Below are positions 25,604-32,112 of a DNA stretch of 32,112 nt, piece after piece. The stretch is taken from assembly GCA_945878995.1 (NCBI GenBank), contig CAMCUN010000044.1, positions 1-32,112 on the forward strand, written 5' to 3'. Position 1 is the stretch's first letter. Each line of letters begins with the position of its first letter. Origin of the DNA: Polaromonas sp. YR568 (GTDB lineage: Bacteria; Pseudomonadota; Gammaproteobacteria; Burkholderiales; Burkholderiaceae_C). Made by a program: the position numbers and the translations under genes. The notes beneath the pieces are model-generated. The model worked only from the letters and a program-made list of their open reading frames with translations, was not told the origin of the DNA and did not search any database.

Positions 25604-26455
25604 TCAACCTTCACCCCACACCACCGAGCGCATGGCCACCGAGGCGAGCTGGTAGTTGGGCGTCATGAAGCGGCAAGACTCGCCCTTGTCCACCGCCCCG
25701 GCGGCATACAGCAAAGGCAAGAAGTGCTCGTGGCTGGGGTGGGCCATGCGGGCCACCGCGCCCAGGCGCTCAAAACGCTGCAGCTCGTCAAGCCGGCCCT
25801 GGGCCAGCCAGTCGGCCACGGTCTCGTCAAACTCCACCGTCCAGTCGAAGGCTTGCTCGGGCGGTGCCTCGCGCTGCATCATGCGCAGGTTGTGCACGAT
25901 GTTGCCGCTGGCCACAATCAGCACGCCTTTTTCCCGCAAACCGCGCAATTGCTGGGCCAAAGCGTAGTGGTCGGCAGGCGGGCGCTCGTAGTCCATGCTC
26001 AGCTGAATGACGGGGATATTGGCCTCTGGAAACATGGGCTTGAGCACGCCCCAGGCGCCGTGGTCCAGGCCCCATTGCTGGTCCAGGTCCAGCGGGCGCG
26101 AGGCGCGCTGGCGCACAAAGCGGGCAATTTCTGCGGCTGCCGCCGGTGCGCCCGGGGCCGGGTATTGCTGGTCAAACAACTCTTGCGGAAAACCGCCAAA
26201 GTCGTGGATGGTGCGCGGCTTGTCCATGGCCGTGAGGGCCCAGCCTTCGGTCAGCCAGTGGGCCGAAATGCACAAAATTAGCTGGGGCAGGGGCCAGCGC
26301 TTGCCAAAGTCCTGGCCCAGCTCCTGCCAGCAGGTTTTCCACGGGTTTTCCGTGATGACGTTCATGGGGCTGCCGTGGCCCAAAAACACCACGGGAAAGC
26401 GGTCTGAAGAGCGAAGCGACTGAAACTGCGACAAAGATAGCGGGGCTGTGTTCAT
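25604..26455 (-). CDS. ygiD: Extradiol ring-cleavage dioxygenase, YgiD/DODA type
   Basis: 283 aa. Class III extradiol dioxygenase fold with the family marks FLGHGSPMN, ISAHWLTEG, LDHGAWGVLKPMFP, VQLSMD and ASGNIVHNL; the His in the first, second, third and fifth are the metal/active-site positions of YgiD. The ending PNYQLASVAMRSVVWG is also typical. E. coli YgiD cleaves DOPA at the 4,5 position with Zn bound; the physiological substrate is unclear. It is convergent with the aminotransferase gene and divergent from phaZ. Confidence 0.9.
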   Translation of the reverse strand: MNTAPLSLSQFQSLRSSDRFPVVFLGHGSPMNVITENPWKTCWQELGQDFGKRWPLPQLILCISAHWLTEGWALTAMDKPRTIHDFGGFPQELFDQQYPAPGAPAAAAEIARFVRQRASRPLDLDQQWGLDHGAWGVLKPMFPEANIPVIQLSMDYERPPADHYALAQQLRGLREKGVLIVASGNIVHNLRMMQREAPPEQAFDWTVEFDETVADWLAQGRLDELQRFERLGAVARMAHPSHEHFLPLLYAAGAVDKGESCRFMTPNYQLASVAMRSVVWGEG

Positions 26456-26672
26456 GGCAAATTAAAAAAATGAAGACAGACTGGTCACTGACTCACAAGA
26501 GCGCAGCAACCATGCCTGGCCAAACCACACTCACAAAGGCCGCAATGCAGCTGCAGCATCAATTCGTGCATGAGACTGGCGGCCCAAGCTTGCGGCTGCA
26601 TGACAAAGATAAGACATCTGAACACAAGTTGAGTATTTATTTTTTTACAAAAAAAGCTCAGCAACTGCTATA

Positions 26673-26686
26673 TTGCTGCACTGCAA
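26673..26686. promoter_or_regulatory. TGC-rich dyad upstream of phaZ
   Basis: TTGCTGCACTGCAA, an inverted TTGC-N6-GCAA, 32 bp before the phaZ start. PhaR-type PHA regulators are known to bind TGC-rich dyads; assignment is by analogy only. Confidence 0.3.
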
Positions 26687-26717
26687 CATTGCTTTAAGCG
26701 CGCAAAAAAGGAAGCCC

Positions 26718-28295
26718 ATGCTCTACCAAGTTTATGAATCACAGCGCACGCTGATGGAGCCGTTCATCGACTTCGCACAAGCGGCCGCCAAGGTGTTCAG
26801 CAATTCCAACACGCCCATGGGCCAGCACCCCATGGCCCAGCGCGTGGCCGCCGGCTACAGCCTGCTCTACCGTTTGGGCAAGGACTACGAAAAGCCCTCT
26901 TTTGACATCCACACCGTGGACGTTCACGGCGTGAAAGTGGCAGTGCAAGAGCATGTGGCACTGGACAAACCCTTTTGCGAGTTGCGCCGCTTCAAGCGCC
27001 TGAGCGACGACGTTCAAACCCTGACTGCGCTCAAAAGCCAGCCCACCGTGTTGGTGGTGGCGCCTTTGTCGGGCCACTACGCCACGCTGCTGCGCGACAC
27101 CGTCAAAAGCCTGCTGGAAGACCACAAGGTCTACATCACCGACTGGAAAAACGCGCGCACCGTGCCCCTTGCCGATGGCAGCTTCCACCTGGACGACTAT
27201 GTCAATTACGTGCAGGAGTTCATTCGGCACATCCAGGGCACTTATGGCAACTGCCATGTCATCAGCGTGTGCCAGCCCACGGTGCCCGTGCTGGCAGCGG
27301 TTTCGCTCATGGCCTCGCGCGGTGAGACCACGCCCTTGACCATGACCATGATGGGCGGCCCCATTGATGCGCGCAAATCGCCCACCGCCGTCAACAACCT
27401 GGCCACGAAAAAGAGCTACAGCTGGTTTGAAAACAATGTAATTTACCGCGTGCCAGGCAATTTCCCAGGCGCTGGCCGCCGTGTGTACCCCGGCTTCATG
27501 CAGCACGCCGGCTTTGTGGCCATGAACCCCGACCGCCACGCCACCAGCCATTACGACTTTTTCAAAGACTTGCTCAAAGGCGACGACGCCAGCGCCGAGG
27601 CCCACCGCAAGTTCTACGACGAGTACAACGCCGTGCTGGACATGGACGCCGACTACTACTTGGAAACCATCAAAACGGTGTTCCAAGAGTTCAAGCTGGT
27701 GCGAGGCACCTGGGAAGTGCTCAACCCCGAGGGTGAGCTTGAGCTGGTTCAACCCCACCACATCACCACCACGGCCCACCTGACGGTGGAAGGCGAGCTG
27801 GACGATATTTCTGGCTCTGGCCAGACCGAAGCCGCCCACGCCCTGTGCACGGGCATCCCCAAGTCCATGCAAAAACACATGGAAGTGGAAGGCGCTGGTC
27901 ACTACGGCATTTTCAGCGGCCGCCGCTGGCGCGATGTGGTGTACCCCGCCGTGCGGAACTTCATTGCCAGCTACCACCCGCAAAAAGCATCGGCCACACC
28001 ACACGTGCAGCCCTCCACCGAGCCTGTGGCTGTAGTGCAGACCAGTGCTGTGGCCCCTGAAGCGCAAGCCGTCAAAGTGGTTAAAGTGGTCAACGCAGTC
28101 AAAAAAGCCAGAGCGGCCAAAGCCACCACAGCCACCACCTCCACCACCGCCAAACAGCCCGCACCTGCCGAGGCAGCCGCCCCCCAGGCCAAGCGCACGC
28201 GCAGCACCGCCAGCAAGCCCAGCACCAGCGTGGGTGTGAGCCCAGCGCCAGTCAAAAAGACAGCTCCCCGCAAAACCAGCCGCAATAAAGTCTAA
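26718..28295 (+). CDS. phaZ: Intracellular poly(3-hydroxyalkanoate) depolymerase with Lys/Ala-rich tail
   Basis: 525 aa from ATG 26718 (AAGGAAG at 26708-26714); the open frame from TTG 26673 lies in the promoter. Residues 1-~422 match PhaZ1-type depolymerases of Cupriavidus: MLYQVYESQR start, nucleophile Cys185 in SVCQPTVPV, Asp361/362 in GELDDISG and His395 in GAGHYGIF, all at the expected spacing. It hydrolyses stored polyester in the granule. The last ~100 residues are an unusual extension rich in Ala, Lys, Thr and Pro (KVVNAVKKARAAKAT, APVKKTAPRKTSRNKV), resembling histone H1-like or PhaF/PhaM tails that bind DNA. PhaZ1 of Cupriavidus ends near where this tail begins. Monocistronic, with a terminator after it. 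Confidence 0.92.
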   Translation: MLYQVYESQRTLMEPFIDFAQAAAKVFSNSNTPMGQHPMAQRVAAGYSLLYRLGKDYEKPSFDIHTVDVHGVKVAVQEHVALDKPFCELRRFKRLSDDVQTLTALKSQPTVLVVAPLSGHYATLLRDTVKSLLEDHKVYITDWKNARTVPLADGSFHLDDYVNYVQEFIRHIQGTYGNCHVISVCQPTVPVLAAVSLMASRGETTPLTMTMMGGPIDARKSPTAVNNLATKKSYSWFENNVIYRVPGNFPGAGRRVYPGFMQHAGFVAMNPDRHATSHYDFFKDLLKGDDASAEAHRKFYDEYNAVLDMDADYYLETIKTVFQEFKLVRGTWEVLNPEGELELVQPHHITTTAHLTVEGELDDISGSGQTEAAHALCTGIPKSMQKHMEVEGAGHYGIFSGRRWRDVVYPAVRNFIASYHPQKASATPHVQPSTEPVAVVQTSAVAPEAQAVKVVKVVNAVKKARAAKATTATTSTTAKQPAPAEAAAPQAKRTRSTASKPSTSVGVSPAPVKKTAPRKTSRNKV

Positions 28296-28327
28296 GAGCC
28301 TAAGGCGGCAAGCCCGCTTTCTTGCGC

Positions 28328-28351
28328 AAGCCCGGCCTGCCGGGCTTTTTT
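28328..28351 (+). terminator. Rho-independent terminator after phaZ
   Basis: AAGCCCGG (28328-28335) and CCGGGCTT (28340-28347) around CCTG, then a T run to 28351. Confidence 0.9.
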
Positions 28352-28370
28352 CTTGGCCAAAATACAGCTT

Positions 28371-29042
28371 GTGACTTCCATCCCCCTTTTGGTCGAGCGG
28401 CTGCACGCGGCCCTGCCCCAAACCCAGTGCACGCGCTGCGGCTACCCGGACTGCCGCGCCTACGCCCAGGCCGTGGCTGAGGGACAAGCCCAGATCAACC
28501 AATGCCCGCCTGGCGGCACCGAAGGCATAGAGCGCCTGGCGGCACTGACCGGCCGGCCCGTGCTGCCGCTCAACCCCGAACATGGCCAAGAAAGCGTGCG
28601 CCAGGTGGCGGTGATTGACGAGGCCTGGTGCATAGGTTGCACGCTGTGTCTGCCAGTGTGCCCGACCGACGCGATTTTGGGCGCCAACAAGCGCATGCAC
28701 ACCGTGGTGGAGCCGCACTGCACGGGCTGCGAGTTGTGCATTCCGGTGTGCCCGGTGGACTGCATCAGCCTGGAGCCGGTGACCCAGGCCACGGGCTGGC
28801 AAGCGTGGTCAGCGCAGCAGGCCCAAGACGCGCTGAAGCGCTACGGCACGCACCAGCTGCGCCTGCAGCAAGCCCCTGCCCGCCAAGCCCTGCGGCTGGA
28901 AGAAAAAGCCAGGGCCAAACTGGCCGACCTGCCAGCGCACACCCAGTTGACTGAGCCAGACGAGATTGAGAAAAAACGCGCGGTGATCGAGGCTGCCCTC
29001 GCCCGAGCCAAGGCCAGGCGGGCCATGGACAGCGGCGCTTAA
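28371..29042 (+). CDS. rnfB: RnfB-like ferredoxin, soluble form
   Basis: 223 aa from GTG 28371; the frame opens at TTG 28353, but that codon abuts the phaZ terminator T run. First a 4Fe-4S (Fe-S) domain with Cys20, Cys23, Cys28 and Cys45 (CTRCGYPDC...CPPGG), then two ferredoxin motifs ([12 protein letters not shown] and [12 protein letters not shown]). A charged helical C-tail follows (about 150-223). Unlike RnfB of the Rnf/Rsx complex there is no N-terminal membrane anchor, and no rnfA, C, D, G or E is nearby. It probably carries electrons in the cytoplasm; partner unknown. Confidence 0.88.
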   Translation: MTSIPLLVERLHAALPQTQCTRCGYPDCRAYAQAVAEGQAQINQCPPGGTEGIERLAALTGRPVLPLNPEHGQESVRQVAVIDEAWCIGCTLCLPVCPTDAILGANKRMHTVVEPHCTGCELCIPVCPVDCISLEPVTQATGWQAWSAQQAQDALKRYGTHQLRLQQAPARQALRLEEKARAKLADLPAHTQLTEPDEIEKKRAVIEAALARAKARRAMDSGA

Positions 29043-29086
29043 ATCGCCGTGCTGAACTGGCGGCTCAAGGGCCACCAGCCATGAAT

Positions 29087-29569
29087 TTAAACCGGCTGCG
29101 CCTGGAGCGCCGCAAAGGCCTTGACCACCTCGGCTGGGGCCTGCACCAACTCCACCAGCACGCCCTCGCCCGAAATCGGGAACTCGTCGCTCGCCTTCGG
29201 GTGCAAAAAGCAAATGTCAAACCCGGCTGCGCCTTGGCGAATGCCGCCGGGTGCAAAGCGCACGCCCTGGGCGGTGAGCCACTGCACGGCCTGGGGCAAA
29301 TCATCTATCCACAGGCCCACATGGTTGAGCGGGGTGGTGTGCACGGCCGGTCTTTTGTCGGGGTCCAGCGGCTGCATCAGGTCCACCTCGACCTTGAAGG
29401 CGCCCGCGCCCATGGCGCAAATGTCTTCGTCCACGTTTTCACGCTCGCTCACAAAATTACCCGTGACCTCCAGGCCCAGCATGTCCACCCACAGCGTGCG
29501 CAGCCGCGCTTTGCTGGGGCCACCAATGGCAATTTGCTGGATGCCCAGCACTTTGAACGGGCGGCTCAT
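29087..29569 (-). CDS. VOC-family protein, possible methylmalonyl-CoA epimerase
   Basis: 160 aa, two paired beta-alpha-beta-beta-beta modules. Family marks: [38 protein letters not shown] (second metal His), [23 protein letters not shown] (metal Glu). FLHPK...GVLVEL is the ending of methylmalonyl-CoA epimerases, and pccA lies two genes upstream in the same operon, which supports epimerisation of (S)- to (R)-methylmalonyl-CoA. Against this, the first metal ligand, usually His, is Gln here (IQQIAIG), as in some glyoxalases I. Overlaps the cupin gene by four bases. Confidence 0.65.
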   Translation of the reverse strand: MSRPFKVLGIQQIAIGGPSKARLRTLWVDMLGLEVTGNFVSERENVDEDICAMGAGAFKVEVDLMQPLDPDKRPAVHTTPLNHVGLWIDDLPQAVQWLTAQGVRFAPGGIRQGAAGFDICFLHPKASDEFPISGEGVLVELVQAPAEVVKAFAALQAQPV

Positions 29570-29847
29570 GGCTGCGCCTTGCTTCGCCGACCGGCCAGGT
29601 ACTGCGCGCCTTGCTCACCCGCCGCCTCGCAGTGCAAGGTGCCCGCAGGCAGGCGAAACACATCGCCCGCGCCATAGCGGTGGCACTGGCCTTGCACCGT
29701 GATGATGAACTCGCCAGCGGTGATCAGCGCGCAGGCGTCAAAGTCATGGGCATGCTCGTCCATGCGGTAGCCCGCAGGCTGGCTCACGTTCACCGTGGTT
29801 TGGTAGCCCTCGGCTTGCAGCTGGGCTTGAAATGCGATGGCGTCCAT
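29566..29847 (-). CDS. Small single-domain cupin
   Basis: 93 aa from ATG 29847 (AGGAGC upstream); the frame opens at 29883, overlapping the pccA end. One cupin barrel: the first motif with His-x-His ([18 protein letters not shown]) and the second [15 protein letters not shown] metal site with two His and a Glu/Asp is likely. Enzymatic or sensory role unknown. Stop overlaps the VOC start, so the two genes are translationally coupled and run with pccA. Confidence 0.8.
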   Translation of the reverse strand: MDAIAFQAQLQAEGYQTTVNVSQPAGYRMDEHAHDFDACALITAGEFIITVQGQCHRYGAGDVFRLPAGTLHCEAAGEQGAQYLAGRRSKAQP

Positions 29848-29866
29848 AGGGAGCTCCTGAGGTTGA

Positions 29867-31915
29867 TCAAACAAATTCAACAATGGGCTGGTCCACCGTC
29901 AGCGACTCGCCGCGGCTGGCCATGACCTTGCCGACCACGCCGTCGGCTTGGGCAAACAACACATTTTCCATTTTCATGGCTTCAATCACCGCCACGCGCT
30001 CGCCCGCTTGCACTTTTTGGCCAGGCTGCACCGCCACCTCCACCAGCAGGCCCGGCATGGGCGAGAGCACAAAGCGGCTCATGTCTGGCGGCGCTTTGTA
30101 AGGCATGAGTGCGTGCAGTTGCGCTGCGCGCGGGGACAGCACCATGGCGTCGAGTCGGGCTCCGTTGTGAACCAGGCGCATGGCCATGGGGTTTTTACCC
30201 ACGCCGCGCTCGACCTGCGCCGCAAAGGGCTGGCCGTTGACCGTGCCGCGCATGCGCGCGCCGCCCAGGTGCCAGTTGGTGCAAATCTCGTAGGTCTTGC
30301 CTGCGGTCTCCACCGCGCTGGAACCCGAATCCGGCTGGAACTCGCGCACCACGGCCGCTTGCCGGGTGTTGTTGCCGGCCACGCCCAGCGCAACCACCAC
30401 AAAGTCCTCGCTGACCGTGACGCCGTGTCCGGGCAATTGCCCGCTGATGCCGGCTGCGCGGCTGAGCAAACGGCGGTTGGCGTAAGCGGCCAAGGCAACC
30501 AGAAAGTCTGGGTCCTCATGGGGCACGTCTTCGGCCTTGAAGCCTTGGGCGTAGTTCTCTGCAATAAAGCCGGTGTTGAAGTCGCCCGCCACAAATTTGG
30601 GGTGCGCCAGCAATGCCGCCTGAAATGGAATGTTGCTGCTGATGCCGCGAATGACAAAGCTGTTGAGCGCCTCGCGCATCTTGGCAATGGCGTCCATCCG
30701 GTCTTTGCCATGAACAATCAGCTTGGCGATCATGGAGTCGTAGTGCATGGCAATCTCGCCGCCGTCTTGCACGCCGGTGTCCACGCGCACTCCGTGCAGG
30801 TGCTCAAGGTCGGCGGCAAACATGGTTTCCTTGGGCGGCTGAAAGCGCACCAGCCGGCCGGTGGACGGCAGAAAACCGCGAAACGGGTCTTCGGCGTTGA
30901 TGCGGCATTCCATGGCCCAGCCCTCGCGCTTGACCTGGTCTTGCGTGAGCGGCAGCGGCTCGCCCGCGGCCACGCGGATCATCAGCTCGACCAAGTCCAG
31001 CCCGGTGATGCACTCGGTCACCGGGTGCTCGACCTGCAAGCGGGTGTTCATTTCCAAGAAGTAAAAGCTTTGGTCTTTGCCGACCACAAACTCCACCGTG
31101 CCGGCGCTTTGGTAGTTCACGGCCTTGGCCAGGGCCACGGCTTGCTCGCCCATGGCTTGGCGGGTGGCCTCGCTGATGAAGGGTGAGGGCGCTTCTTCAA
31201 TCACTTTTTGGTGGCGCCGCTGGATGGAGCATTCGCGCTCGTTGAGGTAGAGCACATTGCCCTGGCTGTCACCGATCAGCTGGATCTCAATGTGGCGGGG
31301 CTCTTCCACAAACTTTTCCACGAACACGCGGTCGTCGCCAAAGCTGTTGCGCGCTTCGTTGCGGCAGCTGGTGAAGCCTTCAAAGGCTTCTTTGTCGTTG
31401 AAGGCCACGCGCAAGCCCTTGCCACCGCCGCCCGCGCTGGCCTTGATCATGACGGGGTAACCAATGCCTTGGGCGATCTCGACGGCGCGCTCGGCGGTTT
31501 CAATCGCGTCGTTGACGCCGGGGATGCAGTTCACACCTGCGGCACCCGCGAGTTTTTTGGACTCGATCTTGTCGCCCATGGCGGCAATCGAGTAATGCTT
31601 GGGACCGATGAAGACGATGCCTTCGTCCTCGACCTGCTTGGCAAAGCCCGCGTTCTCGCTCAAAAAGCCGTAGCCCGGGTGCACCGCTTGCGCGCCGGTT
31701 TGCTTGCAGGCGGCAATGATTTTATCGGCCAGCAAATAACTCTCGCGGCTGGGCGCCGGGCCAATGTTGACGGCCTCGTCCGCCAGCTCCACATGGCGCG
31801 CTTGCTTGTCGGCATCGGAGTAAACCGCCACGGTCTGTATGCCCATTTTTCGGGCGGTAAGGATGACCCGGCAGGCGATTTCTCCGCGGTTGGCGATCAG
31901 GATCTTTTTAAACAT
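29867..31915 (-). CDS. pccA: Propionyl/acyl-CoA carboxylase alpha subunit (biotin carboxylase + BCCP)
   Basis: 682 aa. Biotin carboxylase domain (1-~450): KKILIANRGEIACRVI, ATP-grasp loop IKASAGGGGKGLRV, catalytic FLEMNTRLQVEHPVTE, EcRINAEDP. A linker/BT-like domain follows, and a C-terminal biotin-carrier domain with EAMKMEN, biotinyl Lys648. Length and the fused BCCP fit propionyl-CoA carboxylase alpha of Comamonadaceae; methylcrotonyl- or acetyl-CoA use cannot be excluded by sequence. The beta subunit is not in the window (expected upstream on the minus strand, past the right edge). ATG at 31915 has GGAGA six bases upstream. Its start region is repeated in tandem. Confidence 0.9.
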   Translation of the reverse strand: MFKKILIANRGEIACRVILTARKMGIQTVAVYSDADKQARHVELADEAVNIGPAPSRESYLLADKIIAACKQTGAQAVHPGYGFLSENAGFAKQVEDEGIVFIGPKHYSIAAMGDKIESKKLAGAAGVNCIPGVNDAIETAERAVEIAQGIGYPVMIKASAGGGGKGLRVAFNDKEAFEGFTSCRNEARNSFGDDRVFVEKFVEEPRHIEIQLIGDSQGNVLYLNERECSIQRRHQKVIEEAPSPFISEATRQAMGEQAVALAKAVNYQSAGTVEFVVGKDQSFYFLEMNTRLQVEHPVTECITGLDLVELMIRVAAGEPLPLTQDQVKREGWAMECRINAEDPFRGFLPSTGRLVRFQPPKETMFAADLEHLHGVRVDTGVQDGGEIAMHYDSMIAKLIVHGKDRMDAIAKMREALNSFVIRGISSNIPFQAALLAHPKFVAGDFNTGFIAENYAQGFKAEDVPHEDPDFLVALAAYANRRLLSRAAGISGQLPGHGVTVSEDFVVVALGVAGNNTRQAAVVREFQPDSGSSAVETAGKTYEICTNWHLGGARMRGTVNGQPFAAQVERGVGKNPMAMRLVHNGARLDAMVLSPRAAQLHALMPYKAPPDMSRFVLSPMPGLLVEVAVQPGQKVQAGERVAVIEAMKMENVLFAQADGVVGKVMASRGESLTVDQPIVEFV

Positions 31916-31943
31916 TTTGGTTCTCCGCAGAGAAATCGCCTGC
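31871..31943 (-). repeat. 14-bp inverted repeat bracketing the pccA start
   Basis: GCAGGCGATTTCTC (31871-31884) and GAGAAATCGCCTGC (31930-31943) are perfect inverted copies 45 nt apart; the ATG and ribosome-binding site of pccA lie between them, so the mRNA could fold a stem around its start. Confidence 0.6.
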
Positions 31944-32112
31944 GCATGCTTCGCATGCCATGCAATTTGTTGAAACGTCCGCTGCGCATCCCTTTTCTCC
32001 GCGGTTGGCGATCAGGATCTTTTTAAACATTTTGGTTCTCCGCAGAGAAATCGCCTGCGCATGCTTCGCATGCCATGCAATTTGTTGAAACGTCCGCTGC
32101 GCATCCCTTTTC
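31879..32112. repeat. 115-bp tandem repeat over the pccA start
   Basis: 31879-31993 and 31994-32108 are identical as far as I can read, and 32109-32112 begin a third unit. Each unit holds the first 12 codons of pccA, its ATG and ribosome-binding site, and ~75 bp of leader. The join shares only TTTCTCC. Confidence 0.9.
31914..32030 (-). other. Upstream small frame created by the tandem repeat
   Basis: The second repeat unit carries its own ribosome-binding site and ATG (32030). From there the frame starts like pccA (MFKKILIANRGE), runs through the leader and stops at a TAA whose preceding codons overlap the true pccA ATG. Such a short frame would couple translation to pccA if it is expressed. 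Confidence 0.4.

Noticed and set aside
26470..26697. 75-codon frame before phaZ
   Set aside because: Overlaps the AT-rich promoter region, no ribosome-binding site, low-quality composition.
26739..28802. 687-codon minus-strand frame opposite phaZ and rnfB
   Set aside because: Spans two real genes and a terminator; His/Gly-rich composition typical of an antisense frame.
1..32112. CRISPR array or insertion sequence
   Set aside because: No regularly spaced repeats with spacers, no transposase frame and no terminal inverted repeats were found on reading the window.

Overview
The window looks like chromosomal DNA of a betaproteobacterium, most likely of the Comamonadaceae (Rhodoferax, Polaromonas or Limnohabitans type). 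I infer this from the GC-rich core genes, the full iscR-iscS-iscU-iscA-hscB-hscA-fdx operon, an intracellular PHA depolymerase with a Lys/Ala-rich tail, a soluble stand-alone RnfB and a propionyl-CoA carboxylase alpha chain with a cupin and a VOC gene. No database search was possible; every assignment rests on motifs and length.

Layout. 1-735: 3' part of a LysR-type regulator. About 878-9294: a probable genomic island. An intact tRNA-Val(CAC) gene lies at 9251-9325 (minus strand). A 93-bp near-identical copy of its 3' half plus its terminator lies at 878-970, the usual footprint of integration into a tRNA 3' end. The DNA between is of mixed and mostly AT-rich composition. It carries a class II glutamine amidotransferase, a GC-rich BatA-like VWA protein followed by a 17-codon stub of its next gene, a small predicted membrane/lipoprotein, a putative ADP-ribosyltransferase toxin of the cholera/pertussis R-S-E type, and a large serralysin-like metalloprotease gene broken by one frameshift and one in-frame TAG. 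No integrase is visible in the window.

9377-12637: housekeeping and accessory genes: dnaQ, a small secreted protein, and an overlapping SDR/GST pair. 12665-18196 (minus): the isc operon for iron-sulfur cluster assembly, led by the [2Fe-2S] repressor gene iscR, with a candidate IscR site and -10 box upstream. 18771-22085: an exported Thr/Ala-rich lipoprotein, a clear rho-independent terminator, and a YjbH-like outer-membrane exopolysaccharide protein. 22097-25536: uvrB and a divergent aromatic/aspartate aminotransferase. 25604-28295: a YgiD-type dioxygenase and phaZ. 28371-29042: rnfB. 29087-31915 (minus): pccA, a small cupin and a VOC protein that could be the methylmalonyl-CoA epimerase, a plausible propionyl-CoA module.

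The right edge (31879-32112) is a 115-bp tandem duplication of the pccA translation start. It may be real or may mark an assembly edge. The most novel part is the tRNA-Val island with its ADP-ribosyltransferase and decayed protease.
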